Shown: positions 9,009-18,412 of the stretch, in pieces
How the letters are laid out: every line of letters starts with the position of its first letter
Numbering within the stretch: the stretch's first letter is position 1
Assembly: GCA_963743325.1 (NCBI GenBank)
Contig: CAVUOZ010000012.1
Span: 1-64,000, forward strand
Reading direction: 5' to 3'
DNA from: DATFVA01 sp963743325
GTDB lineage: Bacteria; Bacteroidota; Ignavibacteria; Ignavibacteriales; Ignavibacteriaceae
Length of the DNA: 64,000 bases
Program-made: the position numbers and the translations under genes
Notes under the pieces: generated by a model
What the model was told of the DNA's origin: nothing
The model's database searches: none
The model's input: only the letters and a program-made list of their open reading frames with translations

Positions 9009-9434
9009 TTAACCGGGATTAGTTCGCTTAACCTGGTTTAGAAATTTCTTTGTCCATTCAAGATCACTCATAAGCTCTGTAAGATTGAACAGGCTGTTCT
9101 GAGAGAGCTGTAGGTAATTATCCCTGAAATATCTTTTTGTTGATTCATCAGCATTTGATATGAGCTGTTCAATCTTCTCTTTAACTTTTTCCAGATTATT
9201 AGTGATATCGGTTTTGATCTGACTAAAATTCTGAATTTCAGTATTGCCTGAAGCCTGCTTCAAAACTCTGAATAACCCCTGCACATATTTGGATGTAAAA
9301 CTGAGATCCTCAATTATTTCCTTTTGTTCGTTGGAATAACCTAACTGAATTAAAGTTGATAAATCCTCCTTCCTTTTCAACTGATTCCCTGAAAAATCTT
9401 CTATCTCTTTTATAAATTCACCAATACTATCCAT
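9009..9434 (-). CDS. Uncharacterised helical protein
   Basis: 141 residues, no signal peptide or membrane segment, almost wholly alpha-helical and charged, with a heptad-like stretch around 68-95 (QIKTDITNNLEKVKEKIEQL) that may form a coiled coil. I do not recognise a family. Its ATG overlaps the stop codon of the O-methyltransferase gene by one base (TAATG), so it is translationally coupled to it and is a real gene rather than a chance frame. A cytosolic partner or regulator is possible, but nothing in the sequence shows a function. Confidence 0.65.
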   Translation of the reverse strand: MDSIGEFIKEIEDFSGNQLKRKEDLSTLIQLGYSNEQKEIIEDLSFTSKYVQGLFRVLKQASGNTEIQNFSQIKTDITNNLEKVKEKIEQLISNADESTKRYFRDNYLQLSQNSLFNLTELMSDLEWTKKFLNQVKRTNPG

Positions 9435-10075
9435 TACTCTTTAATGCCTATACCAATTCCATCCCCAACAGGGATTATTGTTGTTTTAAGATTTTTGTGT
9501 GAAAAGAATGTTTCATTAAATTCTTTGATGTGTTTTGCTGATTCCCGGTAATTTGCAGGGACTTTTCTGACTGCGGCATAACCATGCCATAAAAGATTGT
9601 CGATAAATATAACGCCATTTTTCTTCAGGAGAATTAAAGAATAATTGAAGAGCTGCATATAATCTTCTTTGTCTGCATCAAGAAAAATGAAATCATATTT
9701 TTTATTAAGTCTTGGCATTATATTCAGTGCGTTTCCTTCAAATATTTCAATTTTATCTCTCAATCCTGATTTATTTATATTTTCATTAGCTGCGGCAATA
9801 TTATCCTTACTCTTTTCTATTGTGTGAAGTACGGCTTTTTTCTTAAGATTTTTTGCTATTCTAATGGAGGAATATGCAATAGCGGTCCCAATTTCAAGCA
9901 CGCGTTTGGGTTCCATCATTTTAATTAAAATCTCAAGAAAATCAGCTGACTGCCAGGACAGAATCGGAACATTATGCTGTTTGGCATATTCTTCCATTTC
10001 TGTTATTAACGGATCATCTGTTTTCTTAAAATGATCTAAATATTTTTCCTGTGACTGGTTAAGAATTGTGCTCAT
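9434..10075 (-). CDS. SAM-dependent O-methyltransferase (class I, catechol-type)
   Basis: 213-residue methyltransferase of the caffeoyl-CoA/catechol O-methyltransferase type (YrrM-like). The SAM site is visible as VLEIGTAIAYSSIRIA (about 75-90), an acidic ribose-binding position (HTIEKSKDN) and the metal/catalytic region FIFLDADKEDY (about 129-139) followed by FIDNLLWHG (about 156-164). Members use a divalent cation; the acceptor here is unknown, and some relatives modify tRNA hydroxyuridine. It starts at ATG 10075, 113 bases downstream of the secreted subtilase gene, and overlaps the next gene by one base. Confidence 0.88.
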   Translation of the reverse strand: MSTILNQSQEKYLDHFKKTDDPLITEMEEYAKQHNVPILSWQSADFLEILIKMMEPKRVLEIGTAIAYSSIRIAKNLKKKAVLHTIEKSKDNIAAANENINKSGLRDKIEIFEGNALNIMPRLNKKYDFIFLDADKEDYMQLFNYSLILLKKNGVIFIDNLLWHGYAAVRKVPANYRESAKHIKEFNETFFSHKNLKTTIIPVGDGIGIGIKE

Positions 10076-10188
10076 TTTGTCCTCAAATTCTTAGGTTATA
10101 AATTTAATCATATTATTATAAAAAGTAATTAATCCTCATCGGGGAGGGGATAAAAAGCAGAATGTTCAGGTGCATGCTTTGAAAATAA

Positions 10189-12150
10189 CTATTTCAAATA
10201 CACCATTTTACCAGAATAGAATATGCCGTTCAGATTTAATGTATAGATATAAACTCCGCTTGCTGCTTCAAATCCATTATCGGTTATTCCATCCCAGGTG
10301 TAATGATTAGCACCAATATTCGATATGCCCCTGTACAAAGTTTTTACTTTATTGCCGATTACATCATAAATTGTCAATTCTGCAGGATAATTTCCTTCTG
10401 CTATGAAAATAATGGTAGTATAAGAATTAAAAGGATTAGGATAATTATTACTTAAGACGTAATCAGCCGGGGGAGATAAAGCAAGATTTAGCGATACAGA
10501 TAGATCCCCGTAGAGAAACTTATAATTTTTAGTCACAGGGTCACGATGAGAATTACCGTTTTCATCTTTAAAGGTAAAATAAAAACTAACTTCCTTGTTC
10601 AGAGCAAATAAAGGAATCTGACTTTGAAATTTATAATCATAGCCGCTCTGGGCACTCATATTTAACGACTCAAAATTTAAATGATCGCTTGAATAGTGAA
10701 GCTGAACATCACTAACGGAAAAACTATCCACAAATGCTTTATGTACCAGGTAATTACCATTTACATTCTGAAGATTAGGAAATGAAATTGCTTTTGCGGC
10801 AGACAACAGACCATACCCCCTTTCATTATCAGGATTTTCAGAATTATCAGAAGTCTCGTGAAAAATGCTTCTTACCTGTTCATTTGTAAGATGCGGATAT
10901 GCAGAAAGCAGCAGTGCAGCAATTCCACCTGCGATTGGAGCAGCTGATGACGTGCCGGTACCGTATGTATAAAGATTTGTTCCATTAGTCGAAGCACCAA
11001 AAACATCAACCCCCATAGTAACTATGTCGGGTTTGATTCTTCCGTCATACGTAGGTCCCCTGCTGCTGAAGGAAGCAAGAATATTATCAAAATAAACAGC
11101 TCCCACTGCCATAGTTTTAAAACCATCTGCAGGAGCTATTATATAATGCCATTTTGTTGTTCCTTCATTACCTGCGGCAGTAATTGTCACGACTCCGTAA
11201 TGAAAAGCCAGTTCCGCAGCTTTTGTAACTATTGTGGTTTTCCCATTCATATCGGCATAGGTGTATGAGGTTCCGGAATCAAATTCATTGTATCCGAGGG
11301 AACTGCTGGTAACATCAACCCCCAGGTTTTCCATCCATTGTAAAGCAGCAGCGTAATTATCTTCTTCTACATGTGTTTCACTTCTTGTATCTTCAGTCTT
11401 TGCGAGAACAAATGAAGAACCATATGCCGTACCGATCATAGTACTGTCTTTATATCCGCCTATAACAGAAAAAACAAAAGTACCGTGAGAATCCTGTCCC
11501 AGTACATCTCCGCTCTGATCTGCGGTAACACTATCGTGAAATACAAAATCATATTCATCCAGAACATGAATATTTTTCGACGCTTCATGAAATTTCCAGT
11601 CGAAGCCTGTATCAAGAACTCCTATAATAACACCTTCACCTGTTATACCTTTTAAATGAACAGCCGGTACATCCGATAAAGCGAGCTGATCGTATGAATA
11701 GCCATATTCTAATCCATCAGGATTTGTGATTTTAGGCAAGACAACATTCTCTAACCGGTCATCATTAAATACTAAAATCCTGACGGGATCTACATTTTTT
11801 ACAAAGATAAGTCCTTCTACCTGCTTTCTCTGCTCACTATCCAGGTAAGCAGAAACAGAATTAAACCAGTTGAGCTTATTTTCTATTTTAATCCCCATGG
11901 ATGTCAATTGCCCGATATAATCTTCATTTACCGGAAGATCTTCAAAAGTAATAATAGAATCTTCATCCAGTACTTTTTTTCTTCTTTCGATTGCACGTGG
12001 AGATATTGATTGTAGTGCCTTTTGATAGCTTAGGCTTGATTTCCGGAGAGAGGCATCTTCGCCTTTATCACGGAAATAAATAAAATATTTATTCTGTGGG
12101 GAGAGGAATGTGAAAGGGATAAGAAGTAAAAGGAGAAAGAACTTTTTCAT
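10189..12150 (-). CDS. Secreted subtilisin-like serine protease with T9SS sorting domain
   Basis: 653-residue S8 family endopeptidase. A signal peptide (1-18) is followed by a propeptide-like region (about 20-130), the catalytic domain (about 165-460) with Asp180 (GVLDTGFDW), His222 (DSHGTFV), oxyanion Asn328 (AAGNEG) and Ser401 (GTGTSSAAP), then a beta-sandwich linker and a T9SS type A sorting domain from about residue 560 (NNYPNPFNSYTTI ... ASGVYIYTLNLNG) ending KMVYLK. It is therefore expected to be exported by Sec, then carried over the outer membrane by T9SS. Its start codon overlaps the end of lepB by ATGA, so it is made from the lepA-lepB transcript. Confidence 0.94.
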   Translation of the reverse strand: MKKFFLLLLLIPFTFLSPQNKYFIYFRDKGEDASLRKSSLSYQKALQSISPRAIERRKKVLDEDSIITFEDLPVNEDYIGQLTSMGIKIENKLNWFNSVSAYLDSEQRKQVEGLIFVKNVDPVRILVFNDDRLENVVLPKITNPDGLEYGYSYDQLALSDVPAVHLKGITGEGVIIGVLDTGFDWKFHEASKNIHVLDEYDFVFHDSVTADQSGDVLGQDSHGTFVFSVIGGYKDSTMIGTAYGSSFVLAKTEDTRSETHVEEDNYAAALQWMENLGVDVTSSSLGYNEFDSGTSYTYADMNGKTTIVTKAAELAFHYGVVTITAAGNEGTTKWHYIIAPADGFKTMAVGAVYFDNILASFSSRGPTYDGRIKPDIVTMGVDVFGASTNGTNLYTYGTGTSSAAPIAGGIAALLLSAYPHLTNEQVRSIFHETSDNSENPDNERGYGLLSAAKAISFPNLQNVNGNYLVHKAFVDSFSVSDVQLHYSSDHLNFESLNMSAQSGYDYKFQSQIPLFALNKEVSFYFTFKDENGNSHRDPVTKNYKFLYGDLSVSLNLALSPPADYVLSNNYPNPFNSYTTIIFIAEGNYPAELTIYDVIGNKVKTLYRGISNIGANHYTWDGITDNGFEAASGVYIYTLNLNGIFYSGKMVYLK

Positions 12151-13070
12151 TTGATCATCTTAAATAACCTGTCAAATCTAATCGGTTCTACAATGTTATA
12201 AAATTTCCTATTGGTAACGTACGGATTAATTGACCAGTATATCATGAAAGCTTTGCCGATTATCATATCTTCGGGGACGTAGCCCCAGTACCTGCTGTCC
12301 ATGCTGTTCTCACGGTTGTCACCTAAAACAAAATAATAGTCTTTTGTAATAGTATAACCATGAACGGGTTTCCCATCAATAGTAATAACAGTACCTTCTG
12401 CACTTAAAGTGTTTTTATCAAGTTCCCTATCAATGATGGTTTTCCAGAGATGAGCGTTCTGGGGATTAAGATCAATTAAATCTCCCTTTTTAGGTATTAT
12501 TATGGGACCATAATTATCCTTATTCCAGTTGCTGTCAGGCGGGAATATACCTATTTCAGCCACACCAGGTTCCATTCTATCACTGCGCTTTATTTTTACC
12601 GCAAAGGGGAAAGTCAATGGTTTGCCATTTACAAATACCTCCTGCTTTATTATCTGAATTGTATCTCCTGGTAATCCTACAATTCTCTTAACGAGATTTA
12701 CACTATGCTCATCCGGAAGTTCAGAACCGTATGGAAATTTAAAAACTATTACGTCTCCCCTGTCAGGGCTTGAGATTGAAAACAAATCAAATGAGGGGAT
12801 AGAAACTGAGGTAAACGGAACATACCGGGGAGTATGAAAGTTATAAGCAACCTTATTTACGAGAACATTATCTCCCACAATCAAAGTATTTTCCATTGAA
12901 CCGGTCGGTATTCTGAATGCATCAATAAAAAATGCTTTAATTATTATAGCTAAGACAAGGATTAATAAAATAATCCTGATAAAATTACCGAACCGGGTGC
13001 TTTTCTTTTTTGGAGTGAAAGAAGTTTGCGGAGTTTCGGTATATACTGTGTTTTGAGTCGGGTTATACAA
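12147..13070 (-). CDS. lepB: Signal peptidase I
   Basis: Membrane-bound S26 peptidase of 307 residues that removes signal peptides after Sec export. One transmembrane segment (about 30-50) is followed by the catalytic Ser58 in IPTGSMENTL, the general-base Lys128 in VKRIVGLPGD and the conserved GDNRENSMDSRYWG motif near the C-terminus. An insertion between these boxes makes it longer than the E. coli core, as is common in Bacteroidota. It follows lepA by 17 bases, the classic lepA-lepB order, and its stop overlaps the start of a secreted protease that would be one of its substrates. Confidence 0.97.
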   Translation of the reverse strand: MYNPTQNTVYTETPQTSFTPKKKSTRFGNFIRIILLILVLAIIIKAFFIDAFRIPTGSMENTLIVGDNVLVNKVAYNFHTPRYVPFTSVSIPSFDLFSISSPDRGDVIVFKFPYGSELPDEHSVNLVKRIVGLPGDTIQIIKQEVFVNGKPLTFPFAVKIKRSDRMEPGVAEIGIFPPDSNWNKDNYGPIIIPKKGDLIDLNPQNAHLWKTIIDRELDKNTLSAEGTVITIDGKPVHGYTITKDYYFVLGDNRENSMDSRYWGYVPEDMIIGKAFMIYWSINPYVTNRKFYNIVEPIRFDRLFKMIK

Positions 13071-13087
13071 GCAATACCTGTACTCTG

Positions 13088-14881
13088 TTACTCATCGATC
13101 TGTAAGACTGCCAGGAATGCTTCCTGTGGAATCTCTACATTTCCAACCTGTTTCATTCTTCTTTTGCCCTCCTTCTGTTTCTCAAGTAATTTTCTTTTCC
13201 GTGTAATATCTCCGCCGTAACATTTGGCAAGAACGTTTTTCCGGAGTGCCTTAACAACAGATTTAGATATTACTTTTGTCCCGATAGCGGCCTGTATTGA
13301 TATTTCGAAAAGCTGTCTCGGAATCAGATCCTTCAATTTAGTGCATACTTTTCTGCCCCAGTCATAAGCTTTATCCTTATGAACAATCATTGATAATGCA
13401 TCAACCGGTTCACTGTTAAGGAGTATATCAAGTTTTACCAGATCGGAATCACGATTGCCTATATATTCATAATCAAATGAAGCATACCCTCTCGTAGTGG
13501 ATTTAAGCTTGTCATAAAAATCAAAGATTATTTCTGAAAGAGGGAATTCAAACTGAATATCCGCTCTTGTGGGATCAATATATGTCGTATTTTTATAAAT
13601 TCCTCTTTTATCCATAGCAAGTTTCATAATATTGCCGACGTATTCACTCGGACAAACAATCTGTGCCTTAATATAAGGCTCCTCTATTCTTTCTATTTCA
13701 CCGATAGGCGGCATTTCTGCCGGATTATCGACTATAATTTCTTCATTTTTCCTATTATAAACAATATATTCAACATTCGGGAGAGTAGTTATAATTGACT
13801 GATTGTATTCCCGCAGCAATCTTTCCTGGACAATCTCCATATGGAGCATACCGAGAAACCCGCAGCGGAATCCAAAACCCAGTGCGGCTGAGGTTTCTGG
13901 CTGCGAAACAAGGGCAGAGTCATTCAGCTTAAATTTTTCAAGCGCATCCCTCAAATCTTCAAAATCATCGGAGAGTATCGGATATAATCCGCTGTAAACC
14001 ATAGGTTTCACATCTTTATAACCGGGAAGAGGTTTTGCTGCTCCTCCTTTAGCATGTGTAAGAGTATCACCTACTTTAGTGTCATGAACATCTTTTATAC
14101 CGGCAATCAGGTAGCCCACATTCCCGGCTTCAAGTTCATCAGCCTTTACTTTTTTTAAACCAAGTATTCCAATCTCCTCAGCTTCAAATTCATTATTAGT
14201 TGCGAAGAATTTTATTTTGTCATTTGTTCTCAATCTGCCATTAAAGATTCTTACATAGGCTATGGCCCCCCTGTAAGCATCAAATATTGAATCAAAGATT
14301 AAAGCCTGTAGCGGCGTTTCTGGATCACCTTTTGGCGGGGGAATCTTTAATACTATTCTTTCAAGCAGTTCATCAATACCGGTTTTGGTCTTAGCACTCA
14401 CGAGTAAAATCTCATCATCTTCACAGCCGATCAAATCAATTATCTGATTTTTTACCTTTCCTATTTCCGCACTGGGTAAATCTATCTTGTTAATAACAGG
14501 AATTATTTCAAGACCGGCTTCTACTGCGAGATAAAGGTTGCTGATTGTCTGGGCTTCTACCCCCTGAGCGGCATCAACCACAAGAATTGCTCCTTCGCAG
14601 GCAGCAAGCGATCTTGAAACCTCATATGAAAAGTCAACATGTCCGGGAGTATCAATCAGGTTAAAAATGTAGTCATTTTTATCACCAGCCTTATAATGCA
14701 TCTGAATAGCGTGGGATTTAATAGTGATTCCCCGCTCTCTTTCAAGATCGAGATCATCGAGAACCTGGGCTTTTGCTTCCCGTTCGGTTACAGCACCGGT
14801 TTTTTCAAGGATACAATCCGCAAGGGTAGATTTACCGTGGTCAATGTGTGCAACTATGCAAAAATTTCTGATGTTTATCAT
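13088..14881 (-). CDS. lepA: Elongation factor 4
   Basis: 597-residue ribosome-binding GTPase (EF4/LepA) involved in translation initiation or back-translocation. The G motifs are AHIDHGKST (10-18), DTPGHVDF, NKIDLP and the SAKTKTG region; then domain II and the two EF-G-like domains, ending in the LepA-specific C-terminal domain (YEYIGNRDSDLVKLDILLN ... KCYGGDITRKRKLLEKQKEG). Length and ends match the family. The start ATG is at the position expected from MINIRNFCIVAHIDHG. It is the first gene of the lepA-lepB-protease operon. Confidence 0.98.
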   Translation of the reverse strand: MINIRNFCIVAHIDHGKSTLADCILEKTGAVTEREAKAQVLDDLDLERERGITIKSHAIQMHYKAGDKNDYIFNLIDTPGHVDFSYEVSRSLAACEGAILVVDAAQGVEAQTISNLYLAVEAGLEIIPVINKIDLPSAEIGKVKNQIIDLIGCEDDEILLVSAKTKTGIDELLERIVLKIPPPKGDPETPLQALIFDSIFDAYRGAIAYVRIFNGRLRTNDKIKFFATNNEFEAEEIGILGLKKVKADELEAGNVGYLIAGIKDVHDTKVGDTLTHAKGGAAKPLPGYKDVKPMVYSGLYPILSDDFEDLRDALEKFKLNDSALVSQPETSAALGFGFRCGFLGMLHMEIVQERLLREYNQSIITTLPNVEYIVYNRKNEEIIVDNPAEMPPIGEIERIEEPYIKAQIVCPSEYVGNIMKLAMDKRGIYKNTTYIDPTRADIQFEFPLSEIIFDFYDKLKSTTRGYASFDYEYIGNRDSDLVKLDILLNSEPVDALSMIVHKDKAYDWGRKVCTKLKDLIPRQLFEISIQAAIGTKVISKSVVKALRKNVLAKCYGGDITRKRKLLEKQKEGKRRMKQVGNVEIPQEAFLAVLQIDE

Positions 14882-15071
14882 TCGTTTTCTGTTATAGAAT
14901 ACAAATATATGAAGGGTGCTAATATATTAAAAGTTACTTAATATTAGCGATATAATTGGTATTAGGAGAACGCATATCTGTCTTCAATGCGGACAAAAAG
15001 ATAGAAATTGAAGGGACTTCTGACAATTCAGCAGATGCCAGGATGCTGCTTTAGTATTGATCTAAATTATT

Positions 15072-15329
15072 TCATATTATTTCAAGTTTATAATCTCCAT
15101 CGGTAAATTCATTATCCCGTGTAATCTTTCCTTCAAACGGATAAATTTTAATAATGTTTCTGAGCTGGCTGGCGTCTAAAATTTTTTTGTAGTCTCCTTT
15201 ACTTATCTGAATTTTAAATCTGCTCTGAAGCGGCTGGATTTCAGCATAGTATTTTTCCCCATCAATCATAATTCTCCTGATACAGAAGGGACTTCCATCT
15301 GATAATTCTGACAGATCGAGTATCTGCAT
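15072..15329 (-). CDS. Small uncharacterised protein
   Basis: 85 residues from the ATG at 15329, chosen because GGAGGAATC sits nine bases upstream; the longer frame to 15398 has no such site and begins with unlikely sequence. No signal peptide, membrane helix or known motif is seen. It contains two short beta-rich stretches (CIRRIMIDGEKYYAEIQP, QSRFKIQISKGDYKKI) and an acidic C-terminus, suggesting a small alpha/beta cytosolic protein. It follows the Ppx/GppA gene by about 150 bases on the same strand. No function can be given. Confidence 0.6.
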   Translation of the reverse strand: MQILDLSELSDGSPFCIRRIMIDGEKYYAEIQPLQSRFKIQISKGDYKKILDASQLRNIIKIYPFEGKITRDNEFTDGDYKLEII

Positions 15330-15480
15330 AGCATGATTCCTCCGAATTATTGATTTTTTACTAAACCTGCAAATGAATATAAAATTGCCTGACCCCAAAG
15401 AAGCACAACTCGGTTGAAAATTATGAATTCAAACTGAAATACACAATAGGTCTTGTTAAGAAATTTTGTCCTGGAAAGAA

Positions 15481-16434
15481 TCAGGCTGAAGAAGATTTAT
15501 ACTTATTCATCATATCCAATATTATGCCTTCCCTTAAGGCATAACCGGAAATTTTGATATCTTTTATTTTGAACAGGCTGAAGATTTTATTGAGAATTAA
15601 AAGTCCAGCAGGAATAATATCAGCTCTTTTTTCTTCCATCCCGGGAATCTTCAGTCTTTCTTTCACTGATTTGGCAGCAAGGATTCTGGCTGAAATTGAC
15701 GCCAGATCAGAATCAGTGAACGAAAAAGAATTCAAGGACTTTGGGATTTTTCCTTTTTTCTGTTTAATTATCATATCAGCAACAGCTTCAATCGTACCGG
15801 AAGTTCCCACATTCATTTCAAATTTATGATTGAAATATTTCCCGAGCGAATTTTTCAGCAGGGCTTCTATAAGGTGATTACACTCAGCGATTCTTTCCTC
15901 ATTAAGAATATAATCGGGAAAGAATCGTTTTGATAACCTGACGGCACCGATTTTTATGCTCTCGGCAAAGACAGTCCGGCCTTTATTAACATTAATAAAT
16001 TCGGTGCTTCCCCCGCCGATATCAATACAAACCACATTATTATCTGCTAAAGAAAGAGCTTTTTTGGCACCAAGATATATTAACCCGGCTTCCGTGCTTC
16101 CATCAATTGCCTCAACCTTAATACCTGCTGTCTGCTTCACCTTACTGATAAATTCAGATTTATTTTTTGACTCACGCACTGCACTGGTAGCCACCGCTCT
16201 GAATTTTGCCCCATACGAATCCGCAAGTCTCTTAAACTTTCTGAGCACAGCTATGGCAAGTTCTGTTTCATCATCTGAAATAATGGATAGTTCTTTCCCC
16301 TCATGAGAACCTAGTCTTATAACCTGTTTTTCACGATCGATTATTTTAATTGATCCGTCTGATTTTAACCTTGCTATAATCATGTGAAAGGAATTTGTGC
16401 CAATATCGACAGCAGCAAAACAGCAGTTCTTCAT
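15481..16434 (-). CDS. Ppx/GppA family phosphatase
   Basis: 317-residue exopolyphosphatase/guanosine pentaphosphate phosphatase-type protein of the ASKHA ATPase fold. Visible motifs are AAVDIGTNSFHMI (phosphate 1), VVCIDIGGGSTEFI (phosphate 2) and VGTSGTIEAVADM (adenosine region). It is the short form without the C-terminal HD domain. The frame runs back to 16476, but the ATG at 16434, two bases after the glycosyltransferase stop, gives the canonical N-terminus and is preferred. It is the last clear member of the operon starting at pgeF. Polyphosphate or pppGpp as substrate cannot be distinguished. Confidence 0.92.
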   Translation of the reverse strand: MKNCCFAAVDIGTNSFHMIIARLKSDGSIKIIDREKQVIRLGSHEGKELSIISDDETELAIAVLRKFKRLADSYGAKFRAVATSAVRESKNKSEFISKVKQTAGIKVEAIDGSTEAGLIYLGAKKALSLADNNVVCIDIGGGSTEFINVNKGRTVFAESIKIGAVRLSKRFFPDYILNEERIAECNHLIEALLKNSLGKYFNHKFEMNVGTSGTIEAVADMIIKQKKGKIPKSLNSFSFTDSDLASISARILAAKSVKERLKIPGMEEKRADIIPAGLLILNKIFSLFKIKDIKISGYALREGIILDMMNKYKSSSA

Positions 16435-16436
16435 TA

Positions 16437-17537
16437 TTATTTGTCCCTGGCAGCAGCCGGTAGAAGGTAAACACACATATTAAACACATCATCAACAGCA
16501 ATATCATCAATAAGATCTGATTTGCGGATGTACATTTTATTTTTACCGATAGGAGCCCAATTAAGAGGATTGGTAAGACCGAAAACCGATATTTGAGGAG
16601 TTACAGTGGTACCGGCAACGTGCATAATACCGGTATCATTCGATATAAATAAATCTGAAAGTGATATTAAAGCGGCAACTTCAGGTATTTTTCTATTAAT
16701 AAAAACCGGAAGTTCAAAAGGAACATTTTTTTTAACAAAATTTATCTCTTCGCGGTCACCGGAGCTTCCGGTTAAATAAAAATCAACCTTATAATTCTCA
16801 CGCAGCCTCTTAATCAGAGTAGAATATTTATAAAGCGACCACCGGTTTTGCGGTTTGCCTGCACCAACATGAAAACCGATTAAAAAATCATTATTATTAA
16901 TCCTGAAAGAGTTGATAAATTTCTGAGCTGCTTTTATATCATTTTCATCAAAGGTTATTTCCGATCTATAATCAGTCGTAGAGATTCCAAAAGGTCTGAC
17001 AATGTCGAGGCTTCGTTCTGAAACATTCGAGTCGGGATGTTTTCTCCAGTCAATATCAATTCTCCTGTCAAAGAAAAAAGCACTCTGATTGGTTTTTCCA
17101 TCAAGACTTCGTGGTCCTATCCTGATTTCAGCGTTTGAGAGACGGGCGATTAAATTACTCGTGAATGAAATCGAGACAGTCACAGGGACGAGTGTAACAT
17201 CGTAATTTTCCTTCAGAAGCTTTAAAAACTTAATAAAGTAAAAAGGATTGTAAATTTTCTTTTTATCGAATATGAAGACTCTGTCCAGGAATTTATTTTT
17301 TATCATGCCCGGATAATTGAATGGACTGACAATTAATGTGATATGGCTTTTCGGATATTTTTCTTTAATAGCCCTGAAAACTGACACACCCGCAAGGAGA
17401 TCCCCCAACTGGTTATGCTGACGCACTATAAGGAATTTTTTGGGGCTGCCCAGATCGTTACTTTTGTTCTCCTGAACAGATAGGAAATTTTGAAAGATTT
17501 TGTAGAGTGCGGAAGAAATGAAATTTTGTTTTACCAT
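16437..17537 (-). CDS. Glycosyltransferase family 9 (heptosyltransferase-like)
   Basis: 366-residue GT-B fold enzyme related to the ADP-heptose:LPS heptosyltransferases, expected at the inner face of the cytoplasmic membrane building lipopolysaccharide core or a related glycan. Motifs: RQHNQLGDLLAGVSVFRAI (about 38-56) in the N-terminal domain, GFHVGAGKPQNRWSL (about 222-236) and the donor-binding LFISNDTGIMHVAGT (about 301-315). The length is typical. The donor sugar is not determined. It lies four bases after a small membrane-protein gene and two bases before the Ppx/GppA start. Confidence 0.92.
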   Translation of the reverse strand: MVKQNFISSALYKIFQNFLSVQENKSNDLGSPKKFLIVRQHNQLGDLLAGVSVFRAIKEKYPKSHITLIVSPFNYPGMIKNKFLDRVFIFDKKKIYNPFYFIKFLKLLKENYDVTLVPVTVSISFTSNLIARLSNAEIRIGPRSLDGKTNQSAFFFDRRIDIDWRKHPDSNVSERSLDIVRPFGISTTDYRSEITFDENDIKAAQKFINSFRINNNDFLIGFHVGAGKPQNRWSLYKYSTLIKRLRENYKVDFYLTGSSGDREEINFVKKNVPFELPVFINRKIPEVAALISLSDLFISNDTGIMHVAGTTVTPQISVFGLTNPLNWAPIGKNKMYIRKSDLIDDIAVDDVFNMCVYLLPAAARDK

Positions 17538-17541
17538 TTAG

Positions 17542-17745
17542 TTATTTTTCAGTATTCTCATCCTTCTTTTTTATTTCAGTAAAATCAGCCTCCTCAATAT
17601 TATCGTACTTACTTTCCGGCTTTTTGTCTCTTTGAAATTTTCCCTTACTTTTTGTTCCGATTCTAAAATTAACTATAAACAACCTGGCGATATGGTATAT
17701 GATATAGAAAAGAACAAGGAATAATATTAGTCTTAATAAACTCAT
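17542..17745 (-). CDS. Small single-pass membrane protein
   Basis: 67 residues: one N-terminal transmembrane helix (about 3-25, SLLRLILFLVLFYIIYHIA) and a basic then acidic cytoplasmic tail (GKFQRDKKPES ... IKKKDENTEK). It resembles the small DUF4834-type proteins of Bacteroidota in size and layout, though I cannot confirm membership. Its start overlaps the stop of the deoxynucleoside kinase gene by ATGA and it is followed four bases later by the GT9 gene, which supports it as a real, coupled gene. Confidence 0.7.
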   Translation of the reverse strand: MSLLRLILFLVLFYIIYHIARLFIVNFRIGTKSKGKFQRDKKPESKYDNIEEADFTEIKKKDENTEK

Positions 17746-18401
17746 TCTACCCTCTTGGATTCAGGCTTAAAATACTCCTTAACGCCTCTGTCTTTTCTGA
17801 ATATCTGCTTAAACAATTCATTATAATGCTGATCATTATTCACAAAGTCTATTTCGGTGGAGTTGACAATAAGAAGCGGTGTACTTGTATACCGGAAGAA
17901 AAAATGCGTATATGAATCACTCAATTCTTCGATATAACTCCGCGTAAGATTCCTTTCTACCTTTCTGCTTCTTCTCCTGATGTTATACATAAGCCTGTCC
18001 ACACTCGACTGGAGAAATACCACAAGATCAGGTTTTCTCAGACTGCGGGAGAGCAGGGGGAAAATGCTTTCATACAAATTCAGTTCTTCTCCGCTAAGAT
18101 TTAAATAAGCAAATATTCTATCTTTATCAAACGTATAATCGCTCACTATATATTCTGTAAAAAGATTTTCCTGGTTGAGCTCCTCCTGCTGCTTAAACCT
18201 GTTTATCAGGAAGAACATCTGGGTCTGGAATGCAAACCTTTTTCGGTCGGAATAAAATTTTTCGAGAAAAGGATTAGCTTCAAATTGTTCAAGAATGAGT
18301 TCGGCTTTAAGCCTGTCGCTGATTTTTTTTGCAAGAGATGTTTTCCCGGCTCCGATAACTCCCTCGATTGCAATGTATTTTACATCAGGATTATCAATCA
18401 A
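17742..18401 (-). CDS. Deoxynucleoside kinase
   Basis: 219-residue kinase of the deoxyadenosine/deoxyguanosine kinase family, phosphorylating deoxynucleosides for salvage in the cytosol. The P-loop is GVIGAGKTS (about 14-22); EQFEANPFLEKFY gives the substrate-base region with the catalytic Glu, SDYTFDKDRIF the DRS-like position, and the lid is RRRSRKVERNLTRSY. It sits eleven bases downstream of folK, an association seen widely in Bacteroidota/Chlorobi. Specificity for A, G or C deoxynucleosides cannot be read reliably. Confidence 0.92.
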   Translation of the reverse strand: MIDNPDVKYIAIEGVIGAGKTSLAKKISDRLKAELILEQFEANPFLEKFYSDRKRFAFQTQMFFLINRFKQQEELNQENLFTEYIVSDYTFDKDRIFAYLNLSGEELNLYESIFPLLSRSLRKPDLVVFLQSSVDRLMYNIRRRSRKVERNLTRSYIEELSDSYTHFFFRYTSTPLLIVNSTEIDFVNNDQHYNELFKQIFRKDRGVKEYFKPESKRVE

Positions 18402-18412
18402 TTTTTTTACCG

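Noticed and set aside
15072..15398. Longer version of the small protein before ATG 15329
   Set aside because: No ribosome site upstream; GGAGG fits ATG 15329 only.
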